Source of the DNA: Siphonodentalium dalli | Taxonomy: Eukaryota > Mollusca > Scaphopoda > Gadilida > Siphonodentaliidae | Reading direction: 5' to 3' | Assembly: GCA_032622095.1 (NCBI GenBank) | Contig: CP136063.1 | Coordinates: forward strand, 91,239,980-91,303,979 | DNA: 64,000 nucleotides | Shown here: one piece after another, positions 11,949-22,721 of the stretch | How the letters are laid out: the number at the start of each line of letters is the position of its first letter | Position numbering within the stretch: the first letter of the stretch is position 1 | Notes under the pieces: generated by a model | Told to the model about the DNA's origin: nothing | What the model saw: only the letters and a program-made list of their open reading frames with translations | Databases searched by the model: none | Translations under genes and position numbers: made by a program

Positions 11949-12325
11949 AAGCCTGAGTATAGTGTGCCTGTCATTTGCAGAATGAGGTCCTCAGAGGATG
12001 AGTTTAGTGACGCTATCCGGCATAGTGGGCTAGCATCACTAAATTCACCCTCAGGGGACCTCATTCTACTTAGACCTCATCTTCTCTGGAAAATTTCTTT
12101 ATTATAAAATTTCTGTAGAAACTTCTTCACATAGATTCTATTTCTTTTTTAGTTTAGTTTCTCTATATTCCCAAATTGGCAGACGACACATTGCATAATC
12201 AAGGTTCCCAATGGGTGTACATCACAAAATTCACCATTTGGGAATTTCAATCTGAGTCTATATCTCCCATAGCATATGAGGCCTAAGCAGAATGAGGTCC
12301 CCAGAGGGTGAATTTGGTGATGCTA
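11949..12325. mobile_element. Family B, right-truncated (subfamily 1)
   Basis: CAAGCCTGAGTATAGTGTGC to GGTGAATTTGGTGATGCT, stopping at the apex of the right hairpin. Confidence 0.83.
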
Positions 12326-12945
12326 AATAAATTAAATAAATTAACTTATTTGGAATTTTCTGCACCTTTTTAGGACGTAAAATAATACTGTTATAAAACT
12401 GACGAAACATTGTTGTACCTTTAAAAATGCTGTTGAGATGAATTTAACATGCTCCTTTAGAAATATCCGGTCAGATTTTCATGCTCTGAAGGAAATTATT
12501 TCAACATGTGCCCGTCTTTGTCATCATGTCATTTGCAATACATCTTATATTATTGCACATAATGAATATCATGCCTATCGGGTGCATTTGTTCGGCAGAT
12601 CATGTCAAGAATAACTGCGGTATCATGTTTGCATGATAGATTCATTAAAGCTTACAGTATTACTTAAAATTGCCGCTGTGATGAATGTACTGAATAAGCG
12701 ATTTTGACCTAACCAACTTTTCTTGTTGTACCTAAACCTGACTTAGATACTTTTCATGATATGAAGGATGTTATTACTACATGAATTAATAACTGAACAG
12801 GACACAGAAAGTCAACCTGACTTTATTATGACATCTCAAGTTACAAACGATGAAATGTCAGGTTATTTCCCGTTTACTATCCGAACTCTACAGCCAGGAC
12901 ATATGAACAAGGACTAATCTTGGTATGCAGTAAAATATCAGAACT

Positions 12946-13061
12946 TACAGTAATGCTCTAAATAATCGACTCCTTAACCACAGCAGAATTATGGGTAACT
13001 TTTCAGGATTTAGTCGGAAATATGGCTTGTTGCCATTCATTGGAAGGCTCTCGGTACTGTA
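12946..13061. mobile_element. Family A, left arm plus terminal 7 bases
   Basis: Left arm to CTCTCGG, then directly TACTGTA, the outermost bases of the right arm: an internal deletion of nearly one whole arm. Confidence 0.83.
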
Positions 13062-13757
13062 TGTACCCTGTTGTTACGTCTGGGTACATTGGGTACATTT
13101 CATAAGTACAAATTTAGAAACTTAGAAAACATATTCCCGGAACTAATTTTCAGCCCATGGATACATAGGGTACAAATGGTTACTTCTTGATACTTCACCT
13201 ATCAGTTAATGTTACATTTGTTACTTTAATTTTTTTTTCTTAGAAATCCCAAGGACTCGGAGAAAAAATATAAGTAAAAATAAAAGTACCCAATATAAGG
13301 CCAATATAAATAAATTGCTAGATTATCATCCAACTTTTTTGGAAAATTGGGGCGGGAGGGCGAATTTTATTTTTTTTATTTAATTTTTGCCAACATAAAT
13401 GGTCATAGTCAATTATAGAAATTCAAACAATATCCTACCTTATATAATACAACTTGTTTCAAATTACCAAATTTGATAAAAGGAGACTGATATTATGGTC
13501 ACTTCAGTATACAAAGAAGAGTAAAGCATGAGAAACAAAATTTCACATAAAAATAATCAGAATAAAATTATTTGGGGAAGGGAAAAAAATAGGGTCGGGA
13601 GGGGATGATAATCTAGCAATATTTTTATATCGGCCTAACATTAACTAATAGGTAAAGTAACCAGAAGTAACCATTTGTACCCTATGTACCCATGGGTATT
13701 AATTGTTTTTCTTCTAATTTGTACCCAATGTAACCGATGTAACAACAGGGTGCAAAA
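13062..13757. mobile_element. TIR element with TGTACCCTGTTGTTAC ends
   Basis: Left TGTACCCTGTTGTTACGTCT and right GATGTAACAACAGGGTGCAA are inverted, and similarity extends about 140 bp inward (TACATAGGGTACAAATGGTT / AACCATTTGTACCCTATGTA). Family E was inserted into its centre. Confidence 0.68.
13298..13637. mobile_element. Family E element, nested
   Basis: AAGGCCAATATAAATAAATT then GCTAGATTATCATCC at the left; GATGATAATCTAGCAATATT then ATATCGGCCT at the right. About 35-bp TIRs. It sits inside the TIR element 13062-13757. Confidence 0.75.
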
Positions 13758-14831
13758 GTTATGATTTTTGTTCAGCGTACCAACATTTGCCATGTATGAC
13801 TTTTTAATAGTTGTCTCATTTTATTTCAATAAATATATATCTTTTGTCTTCAGTTACCTGCTGTGCACCTTCATTTCCTTATTCACCAGTGTGTTTTCAC
13901 AAAGTAATTCATGTAACAGGTGTGTTTTAATTCCCTCCGAATTGATCGTTGCCCACGGATATGTCTTAATTTTATGTATCTTATGCTAATAATAAGAGGA
14001 AGCCAGTCATATGTGAGCATTGTAACACGACTGGCAGGAATTGCTTAGTCATGTACCCTTCATCATGTATGATAATATCAACATAAATCACTTTATTGTA
14101 TTCAGGTCAAGGTGTCTTTTAGCCTACAGTTAATAGTACAGGTGAATCGTTAGTAGTACATGGGACACTCCTGCAATCAACGATCAAATTATATCCTACG
14201 CATTATACAATTAAATGATTGGATCTGGCTTTGTGCATTATTATCAATACAATACATGTACATGTAACTCGCGGTTAATAGAGATCTTTTGCAAAATCAC
14301 TATTATGATTACGGATAGGATATATTGATCCAGTAAGGTGAAACAGCATATGTATGCCCCACTATATTAAGTGACACATATATTTGATGGAAAAAGTAAT
14401 GTGTGTCTCTTTCACACCCCATGTTCTTATCCATGTGTTATACACCACATGGATAATGTTAGAGCGTCCCCAAAAGCAGGACCGGTGGCACATCCTTAAC
14501 ACATCTGCACATAATTAAACTACGTGGGGTATATTTCATCTCACATAAGAACCCCTGGCGTAAAGATCAAATTTTTGACCGCATACTGGCAGGATAGTGT
14601 CCATGTTCGTAATCATAATCGTGATTTTGCGATAGGTCTCTAATAAAATTATTCCACTTTATCCTAGCTTAATTTTAATGATTGGATCACACTGGGGCAA
14701 AGTGATAACAGAAAACAGTATAGAGAACTGGCTTGAGGTTTTCCGTGGGGGGGGGGGGAGGGGGGTGACTTATTATTTCCCTTAAACCAAACTGAAAATC
14801 CCCATGTCTGGAAAATTATATTTGCACCAAG
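13758..14831. other. Intron 1 segment without recognised features
   Basis: Contains a small hairpin (TTATCCATGTG / CACATGGATAA, 14430-14457) and a G run at 14748-14760; otherwise anonymous. Confidence 0.4.
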
Positions 14832-15281
14832 ACTGAGATTAGTGTGCCTGTCATTTGCATAATGAAGTCCCCAGAGGGTGAATTTAGTGAAGCTATCCCT
14901 CATAGCAGGCTAGCATCACTAAATTCACCCTCTGTGAACCTCAATTTGCATGGTCTCATCTGCTATGAAGTTACATATACTCAGATTGAAGTTCCCACAT
15001 GATGAATATTGTGATATACACCCATTGGGAACCTCGATTATGCAATGTGTCGTCTGCCAATTTGGGAATATAGAGAAACTGAACTAAAAAATAAATAGAA
15101 TCTATGTGAAGAAGTTTCAATAGATATATGATAATAAAGAAACTTTCCAGAGAAGATGAGGCCTAAGCAGAACGAGGTCCCCAGAGTGTGAATTTGGTGA
15201 TGTAGCCCACTATTTGGGATAGTATTACTAAATTCACCCTCTGGGGACCTCATTCTGTAAATGATAGACACACTAAACTCA
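14832..15281. mobile_element. Family B, near-full copy (subfamily 1)
   Basis: GACTGAGATTAGTGTGCCTG to AGACACACTAAACTCAGG; internal part inverted relative to 20762-21206. Confidence 0.83.
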
Positions 15282-15509
15282 GGCATGATTTGCACCCACA
15301 TTTCGATAGGAATTTTCCAACTGGTACCTAAAGGTTTCCAACTGTTGGAAATTTCCAATTCCAACTTGATAGCACCTAAGAATGGTTGGAAATATTCCAA
15401 CTAATAGCCATTTCAGTCAAAAGTTAAGAAAATATTGTACTTTTGGTGTAAAAACAACAAATATCTAACTGGTTGGAAAATCAAACTATAACAACTATTT
15501 CAACATATT

Positions 15510-15978
15510 TTAAAGATGCATAATTCGAATTAACGCTCCCAAATGACTTTCTTTGGCTTTCGGGATGAAAAATATTTTATTCGAGTCAAGGAACCCACCA
15601 CCCATCAGCTCAGAGTTATCAGAAATCGATTATTGAAATTTGTTATTTCTCGAAATGTATAATTATTTGTGGCCCAGAAACGAGTCATCAAACCGATTGT
15701 CTCGGACAAAATTGCGGACGAAGATGGATAACTCTAAAATCGAGTCGTCATACAGCCAAATGTTGTGATACACAAGTGATAATATGGCCATATTTCGTTG
15801 AACAACATGTTGATAAATAACATGTTTGGGGAAATTTTATACCATAGTTGACAGCGGTTAGCATAATATTTTGTTGTAATTAATCGATTCTGATAACAAA
15901 AACGTATTTTGAAGAAATGTTGTTGTTGTTGTAACTTGATGATAATGGGGACCATCTGATCGGATTGAGTACCTTTAA
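15510..15978. mobile_element. Family D TTAA element (reference)
   Basis: Defines family D: TTAAAGATGCATAATTCGAA, body with TTTCTTTGGCTTTCGGG and GAAGATGGATAACTCTAAAA, then CTGATCGGATTGAGTACCTT plus TAA. The two ends are similar but not identical inverted repeats. Near the right end lies a GTTGTTGTTGTT run. Confidence 0.83.
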
Positions 15979-16143
15979 TATTTTTGGTCTGAAATTCCAA
16001 ACTAATGTGCTTGAAATTGTTTCCTTTGATGCTTGAACATAATGAACCACTTTAATACCAATTTTATTCTTGAATTTATTACATGATACATGATATGTTT
16101 TATGGATGTTTTGGATCAGGGATTAAATAGAATCTACAACTCG

Positions 16144-16300
16144 TCCCCAGTTTATAGCAAAATTTACAAAACTCGTCCAGTAAATTACATGAACTAATTT
16201 TCTGGACTCGTTTTGTAATATTTGTGAAACTCGTCCAGTAAATTTGGTCTGGACCTAGTTTACTGGATGAGTTTTGTAAATTTCGCTATAAACTGGGGAC
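16144..16300. repeat. Inverted repeat around ACTCGTCCAGTAAA units
   Basis: GTCCCCAGTTTATAGCAAAA pairs with TTTCGCTATAAACTGGGGAC; between them ACTCGTCCAGTAAATT occurs twice directly and once inverted. Confidence 0.7.
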
Positions 16301-16365
16301 TCTTTGTCGATCATCTACAGTATGTATTCTCCCACAGAGTTATGAATATATTCTTTGGAATGGTC

Positions 16366-16473
16366 TGAGAGCTTTCCAATGAATGGCAACAAGCCATATT
16401 TCCGACTAAATCCTGAAAAATTACCCATAATTCTGCTGTGGTTAAGGAGTCGATTACTTCGGGCATTACTGTA
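16366..16473. mobile_element. Family A, right arm only
   Basis: Starts CTGAGAGCTTTCCAATGAAT and ends GGGCATTACTGTA. Confidence 0.85.
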
Positions 16474-16550
16474 CATGTGCAGAAGGATTCCTTGGAAATG
16501 TTCAGATAATAAGTTCAACGAATGCCATAGGCCGTTTTGTGATAAATACC

Positions 16551-16668
16551 TAACCTCATTCTGCTGAGACCTCAACTGCTTTGAGAGACTTTGGATCAGA
16601 TTGAAGTTCCCAACTGAAGTTGATGATCTCACCTCAATTAAATATGCATTTTATCTTCTGATAATTAC
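16551..16668. mobile_element. Family B interior fragment (subfamily 2)
   Basis: CCTCATTCTGCTGAGACCTC through TTTTATCTTCTGATAATTA, directly against the TIR element at 16672. Confidence 0.7.
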
Positions 16669-16671
16669 AGC

Positions 16672-17108
16672 TATGCTCTAATTAACTGACCCTCCTTAAC
16701 GACGTTGACCACCGATATTACTGCGTTACTCGACCGCGTTGATGTGATCAGCATTATCACCACACAGAGAGTGTATATTTCTGGAATGGCGTGACACTGC
16801 ATGCATTGATGAAGCAATTGTGAATGTCTGTCAGTGACCAATTTCGAATGTTGATTAAACCATAACAAATTTATGAATTGAAATATTGTTTTGTGTATAG
16901 TTAATGCAGTGCATGGCGCTCATAAAAAACTGGACTGGGTATAAGGCGGCCATTTGAAAAATTAATGCGGAGTACTGTGGTCGCAAAAAAATTATTACTA
17001 GTACCACAGTAAGATTTAATACCCGCGGACCAGGGTTGAATGGTGGTACGACCGCTGTCATTATAAACGCCCTACATTCTTGTTAAAGGAGTTGCTTAAT
17101 TAGAGCAT
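16672..17108. mobile_element. TIR element possibly related to family A
   Basis: CTATGCTCTAATTAACTGAC then CTCCTTAACG at the left and GTTAAAGGAGTTGCTTAATT then AGAGCATAG at the right form imperfect 30-bp TIRs resembling family A ends, but the 370-bp interior is unique. It may be a longer relative of A. Confidence 0.5.
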
Positions 17109-17186
17109 AGATTAATTAGGGGATACAGAAACTGAACAGAAATGAAAAATAACTAAAACAATGATAATTTGAGTAGATACAGTATA

Positions 17187-17316
17187 TGAGGTGCAAGCAG
17201 AATGAGGTACCCCAGAGGGTGAATTTAGTGATGCTGGCCCGCTGTACTGGGTAGCATCACTAAATTCACCCTCTACTGACCTCATTCAGCAAATGACACA
17301 CACACTATTTCAAGGA
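17187..17316. mobile_element. Family B, right hairpin fragment
   Basis: GCAGAATGAGGTACCCCAGA hairpin to CACTATTTCAAGG. Confidence 0.78.
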
Positions 17317-17332
17317 TTTATTTATTTTTTGT

Positions 17333-17549
17333 TACAGTAATGCCCTAAATAATCGACTCCTTAACCACAGAAGAATTATGGGTAATTTTTCAGGATTTAG
17401 TCAGAAATATGGCTTGTTGCCATTCATCAGAAACCACTCAGTGAGAGCTTTCCGATGAATGACAACAAGCCATATTTTCGACTAAATCCTGAAAAGTTAC
17501 CCATAATTCTGCTGTGGTTAAGGAGTCAATTATTTAGGGCATTACTGTA
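17333..17549. mobile_element. Family A, full copy
   Basis: TA-flanked copy with both arms, apex CACTCAGTGAGAG, 17 bp beyond a family B right end. Confidence 0.9.
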
Positions 17550-17916
17550 TTTACTCAAGAAGCCCCGCACCTTGCACATAGTTGTAACAACGGATTGTAG
17601 AATTCACCGATCTCACAAAAAAGTTTGACAAACGTCCAAGGAGGGTAATCCAATTAGCACTGTAGCAGCGAGACAGTTAATGACAGATTTGAAGGTGTCT
17701 GCCCCTTTGGAATTAAACTTCAAATATCAGTGATGTCTGTGTAAATACCAATTGGCTTCACCTGTGTATTAACTTGTGTATCATTTTTCACTTTATTGAC
17801 ATGTGATAGAGAGAGAGAGCGTACATGTAATTGTTTGTACAGTACAATGTATGCATTTATGAAAATAGAGAGGGACTTTCTGAATGATGTACAGAAGATA
17901 AATATAATTCTCACAA

Positions 17917-18174
17917 GGGAGAATGAGGTCCCCATAGGGTGAATTTAGTGATGCTACTCTGCACAGCTGGTTAGCATCCCCAAATTCACCCTCTGGGGAC
18001 CTCATTCTGCTTAGGCCTCATCTTCTAGGAAATATATATAGTCTCAAATTAACTTTGTTTTTAGTCCTCAACTTCAACTGGGGAACTTCAATATGATCCT
18101 ATGCGGGATAGTGTCACTAAATTCACCCTCTGGAGACCTCATTCTGCAAATGACAGACACACTAAACTCAGGCT
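17917..18174. mobile_element. Family B, internally deleted
   Basis: Left hairpin, a short subfamily 2 interior, then only the outer strand of the right hairpin. Confidence 0.8.
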
Positions 18175-18692
18175 CAATGCGTGGGATGACAAAGTACTTT
18201 TACAGAAAACATTGTTGTCATTTCATGCAGCTCTATTATGTTCAGCATATTTCAATTACACTGAGTGACCTGTCAATTAAAAGTTTGGGGGGATATTCTT
18301 AGATTTATTTAGCATATAGAAATTTGTTCAGTGGCCGAGATTGAGCCAATAGGAAACTCTGATACATGTTGCTTTGGTTCCTCAAATTATAATGAGAAAA
18401 AGGAGGGTCAGGCCACACCAAAATATCAGTCTGTACATTTGTGTTCTGACTTGGCTTGATTTGTGAAAACTGACTGAAACATTTAAAATGGAACAATATT
18501 TTTTCTTGAAGGTGTCTTTACTATACTTCCTCTTTGGTTGTGATAAGGAAATCAATATCAATTTATTTTAACCCCAGCCATGTTGTGATAATTTTTCCTT
18601 GCTAAAATGTGATAAAAAACGGATCTCAAATTCGTCGCAATTCAATTCAAAATTGATTAGAGCATCGCTAATCGAATTTTAAGTGCACTCTG

Positions 18693-19056
18693 TTAAACAT
18701 ACTCAATCCGATCAGACGCTACTAAATTACTATTTCTTTGGCTTCAGGGGTAAAACATATTTGATGCGAGTCGAGTAACCCACCCATCAAAGCTCAGATT
18801 GATTAGATATCTATGTTTGAAATGTGCTGTTTCTATTGTTTGTCTATCTATCTTACAACCGCAATTTGTCCGTTTTTAGCACGTGGTCCTCGAAAAGATT
18901 GGGCCACAAACAATGGAAACAGCACATTTCGAACATCGATATCTAATCAATCTGAGCTTTGATGGGTGGGTTCCTCGACTCAAATCAAATAATTTTTACC
19001 CCCGAAGCCAAAGAAATAGTAATTTAGTAGCGTCTGATCGTATTGAGTACCTTTAA
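18693..19056. mobile_element. Family D-derived palindrome
   Basis: Both ends carry the family D right terminus (TACTCAATCCGATCAGACG / CGTCTGATCGTATTGAGTAC) joined to the family D left body (CTACTAAATTACTATTTCTT / AGAAATAGTAATTTAGTAGC), making a 165-bp-arm fold-back. It ends 85 bp before Keap1 exon 2. Confidence 0.8.
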
Positions 19057-19141
19057 TAAAGTTTGTAAAGAATTGTGACTTATTTAGATATCCTTTATAT
19101 CTAGTAATGTATTTTAACTTAATGGAGTTTTTCTTTTTCAG

Positions 19142-19347
19142 ATATGACCCTGATTCTGATAAATGGACTCCCATTGCTCAGATGCAGACATGCCGGATAG
19201 GCGTGGGTGTCGCTGTGGTCAATCGTTTGTTGTATGCTGTGGGTGGTTACGACGGACAGAACCGGTTACGTAGTATGGAATGTTACTACCCTGAGAAGGA
19301 CGAGTGGAAAACTGTTGCTTCCATGAACACAACTCGCAGTGGAGCAG
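19142..19347 (+). CDS. Keap1: Keap1 coding exon 2 (Kelch blade)
   Basis: A 206-bp internal exon after a pyrimidine-rich acceptor (tttttctttttcag). It completes the split Arg codon 424 and encodes residues 425-492 plus the first base of 493, starting YDPDSDKW and containing [20 protein letters not shown] and the [10 protein letters not shown] strand. R489 in TTRSGAG matches human R483, an NRF2-binding arginine. The donor is GCAG|gtaaaa. A family A palindrome begins only 29 bp beyond the exon, so the intron starts almost directly with a strong hairpin. Confidence 0.95.
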
Positions 19348-19375
19348 GTAAAAATAGTTCTTCATGATGGTTGTA

Positions 19376-19512
19376 TACAGTAATGCCCTAAATAATCGAC
19401 TCCTTAACCACAGCAGAATTATGGGTAATTTTTCAGGATTTAGTCGGAAATATGGCTTGTTGCCATTCATCGGAAAGCTCTCACTGAGTCGATTATTTTG
19501 GGCATTACTGTA
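19376..19512. mobile_element. Family A, beside Keap1 exon 2 donor
   Basis: Left arm complete; right arm reduced to GAGTCGATTATTTTGGGCATTACTG. It starts 29 bp after exon 2. Confidence 0.87.
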
Positions 19513-19676
19513 CTTACCTGCTAATTAATTGAAGGCCAATATTTGTAAAGGCGACACTTTTGGCTGAAATTTGGTACAGCATAATAGTTGACCATTGAGT
19601 GACATCACAGCCATGTTTGAATAATAGTGGAGCTACTCGAGTAGTCCAGGCATACATCAAAGGCATTTTTTAAATT

Positions 19677-19837
19677 TTAACCCTTTCAAGATGGGAACTG
19701 CTCTGGTGCAGCATTAAAGATAATGTGCCAGTGCATTTTCTTATTTATGTGAGTCACCCATACTTGCGTATGTAAGAGAATACATTGGAACAGGGCTTTC
19801 GCAAAATTTCAGGAAGATCCAGTCATGGAAGGGTTAA
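19677..19837. mobile_element. Family C subtype i, one hairpin
   Basis: TTAACCCTTTCAAGATGGGA to CAGTCATGGAAGGGTTAA; one of the two internal hairpins is missing. Confidence 0.82.
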
Positions 19838-20028
19838 TAACAAAAATGATAGGGTTAATAATAATAAAATGATACAGCACACTTAAATACACACACATAT
19901 CATAATTCAGATATTACTATCACTTCAAAATAACAGTGTCGATTAATTTTAGACAAATACTAGTAGGTATTTACCCTGTCCCTTTGACTGGTATTTGCAA
20001 GCATTGCATGGACCCTAGGCTAGTCATT

Positions 20029-20473
20029 CAAGCCTTGAAATAGTGTGTCTGTCATTTGCAGAATGAGGTCCCCAGAGGGTGAGTTTAGTGATGCTATCGC
20101 ACACTATGGGCTAGCATCACAAAATTTACCCTCTGGGAATGTCATTCTGCTGAGGGCTCAACTGCTATCGGAGACCTAGGATCAGATTGAAGTTTCCCAG
20201 TTGAAGTTGGTAATGTTTACCCATTAGTCACCTCGATTATGCATTTTATCTTCTGCAAATTAGGGGATAGAAACTGAATAGAATGGAAAAAATTAACTAA
20301 AAGCAATGTTAATTTGAGACTATAGATACTTCCCAGAAGATGAGGACTTAGCAGAATCAGGTCCCCATGAGGGTGAATTTAGTGATGCTACCCTGCAGAG
20401 CATGCTAGCATAACTAAATTCACCCTCTGGGGATCTCGTTCTGTAACTGTCAGAGACACTATTTTCAGGCTTG
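20029..20473. mobile_element. Family B, full copy (subfamily 2)
   Basis: CAAGCCTTGAAATAGTGTGT to CACTATTTTCAGGCTTG. The interior differs from subfamily 1: TGCATTTTATCTTCTGCAAA and an inverted pair ATTGAAGTTTCCCAG / GTTGAAGTTGG. Confidence 0.85.
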
Positions 20474-20761
20474 GGTATTTGATAAAGACTGATTTGAACA
20501 ACAAGTAAAATGCATCATCACTGTTCTAATTTCAAGAAAAGAGACCTTGACGAACAATAAAGTCAATATATTCCATGACACAATATTTATAGGATGTCCT
20601 GTGAACAATAAAATGCATCAGCTATTCTCCCATTGGCTTCTGAAAAGGAGATGTTGATAAAAAACTATAAAAATTAAAGTCAATATATTCCATGACACAA
20701 TATTTACACTATGTCTGCTTTCTGCAGATCACATCTGCTCTCTATCTCTGACTTGTAGGTC

Positions 20762-21206
20762 CATGCCTGAGTTTGGTGTGCTTGTCATTCGCAGAATGAG
20801 GTCCCCAGAGGGTAATTTAATGACGCTATCCCGCATAGCAGGCTAGCATTCACTAACTTCACCCTCTGGGGACCTCATTCTGCTTAGGCATCATCTGTGC
20901 TGGAAAGTTTTTTATTATCAGATTTCTATAGAAACTTATTCACATAGATTCTATTTCTTTTTTAGTTTATTTTCTCTATATCCCCAAATTGGAAAACGAC
21001 ACATTGCATAATCGAGGTTCCCAATGGGTTCACATTTGGGAATTCAATCTGAGTCTATGTCTCCCATAGCAGATGAGGCCATGCAGAATGAGGTCCCCAG
21101 AAGGTGAATTTGATGACGCTAGCCCACTAAGTGGGATAGCGTCACTAAATTAACCCTCTGGGGACCTCATTCTGCAAATGACAGAACTAAACTAAACTCA
21201 GGCTTG
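20762..21206. mobile_element. Family B, full copy (reference, subfamily 1)
   Basis: Defines family B. Ends ATGCCTGAGTTTGGTGTGCT and the inverse AACTCAGGCTTG. Next to each end a short hairpin: GAATGAGGTCCCCAGAGGGT, then the loop, then ACCCTCTGGGGACCTCATTC. Between them lies an AT-rich segment with TAGATTCTATTTC and an inverted GGTTCCCAATGGG / ACATTTGGGAATTC pair. No target duplication is obvious. It is non-coding. Confidence 0.85.
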
Positions 21207-21288
21207 TGCAGGTGCCTATTGTTATTATATAATTTTGTTCATGCCTTGCTGGTTGAGCGCTGTAGGGAGTTTCTATACTGTTCCGCAC

Positions 21289-21689
21289 TTAACCCTTTAC
21301 CCAACAGAAGGGCCCTGTGCCAATGCATTCTCTTATATATGCGAGTCGACCATAGGTCGCCTCGCATATATAAGAGAATGCATTGGCATAACACATTAAA
21401 AATTATAAAATTGTTAAAGAATGTAAGAAAAAATGGTAAAAAGTGTTAAAAAAAGATTTTTTTTTAGGCCAATGCATTCTCTTATATATGCGAGGCGACC
21501 TATGGTCGACTCGCATATATAAGAGAATGCATTGGCACAGGGCATAACTGTAACTATCACAATGTGGTCAAGGAGCCGGTTCCAATGATACCCATATTTG
21601 TATGGTTCTATTGAGACAGACCGAAGATATTTTAGGCTGTTGAAGCTTTATTTGGCCGGTTTTGGCCAGTTTGTTGGGTAAAGGGTTAA
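21289..21689. mobile_element. Family C hairpin, TTAA/CCCTTT ends (subtype ii)
   Basis: TTAACCCTTTACCCAACAGA at the left; TTGTTGGGTAAAGGGTTAA at the right. The interior has two perfect 60-bp hairpins, each GCCAATGCATTCTCTTATAT...ATATAAGAGAATGCATTGGC with loop CGACCATAGGTCG. TTAA flanks plus CCCTTT-type ends are typical of piggyBac-like non-autonomous elements. Confidence 0.85.
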
Positions 21690-21812
21690 TGCACACTAAT
21701 AATATAACAGTTTGCATGCTATGTGTCTATTCTAGTACATAGGGTCTCAAACCTCTCTCACGTTAATGGTATTAAAGTGACACAACTGGTAGAGATTGGT
21801 ATATCATCAGTG

Positions 21813-21979
21813 TACAGTAATGCCCTAAATATTCGACTCCTTAACCACATCAGAATTATGGGTATCTTTTCAGGATTTAGTCGGAAATATGGCTTGTTGC
21901 CACTCTCACTGAGAGCTTTCGGTTGAATGGCAACAAGCCATATTTTCGACTGAATCCTGAAAGTTACCCATAATTCTGC
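21813..21979. mobile_element. Family A, right arm truncated
   Basis: Left arm complete apart from a gap near the apex; right arm stops at CCCATAATTCTGCC. Confidence 0.83.
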
Positions 21980-22035
21980 CAATTTCAATAAATTCCTGGT
22001 AATAACAATATCTAATATCAATTATACATGTATAT

Positions 22036-22658
22036 AGAAAAATTATGCAGATGCTAATAACGTTGTTCCCCGTAGGTAGCAATGTCGTTGTTGTTGATAT
22101 TTACGGCTTGGGGGCTATTTTCTTATTTAGCAAGTTTGAGCTCAATCGGTTAGAGTCTATAAAGGACACACTCATATATATGACACTTCCCGTAGGTAGC
22201 AAGTTTGAGCTCAATCGGCATTCCCTGGAATTTCCCGTAGATTGGCAGATTCCAGTAGCTTTATAACGGTATATCTGGGGAGAAATCTGATGCTATATTC
22301 GTGATTATCTGGGATGATTTCGGTATATACCGATTACCGAAGGTATATACTGTAAAAACAGAGCGCGCCATCCGTGCTCGCAGGGAATAAATTTCGAGCG
22401 ATAACGTTTGCGTTCCCGTATAACTCTGCAGATGCGAATAACGTTGAATGGGAAAAAGACGTTCTTTATAGAGATGCGTCAAAAACAAACGCTCATTAAA
22501 TAATCACTTGATTAACCCCCGCCGTGCCTATGCGGTGATTTGAGATTGGAGAACGGGTGCTCTGAGCTTCTCTAAACCGCGACCACGTTCGTGTCGGTGG
22601 GATTTTACACTTACATAGGAAGTTTGAGCTCAATCTTTACACGCGTTTTGGATTCTAT

Positions 22659-22695
<37 letters not shown>

Positions 22696-22700
22696 GAAGT
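22036..22700 (+). repeat. Retroelement 3'-region fragments and (CA)n
   Basis: CCCGTAGGTAGCAA occurs at 22070 and 22189, AAGTTTGAGCTCAATC at 22129, 22201 and 22621. A (CA)n tract lies at about 22664-22691. This repeated-module pattern is typical of RTE-like LINE tails. Confidence 0.5.
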
Positions 22701-22721
22701 CTCAAAATATATAGTATAGAC

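Noticed and set aside
21460-21545. Pre-miRNA-like perfect hairpins with ATGCATTCTCTTATATATGC arms
   Set aside because: They recur in at least ten family C elements; a MITE origin explains them. Small RNAs could still arise but cannot be shown from sequence.
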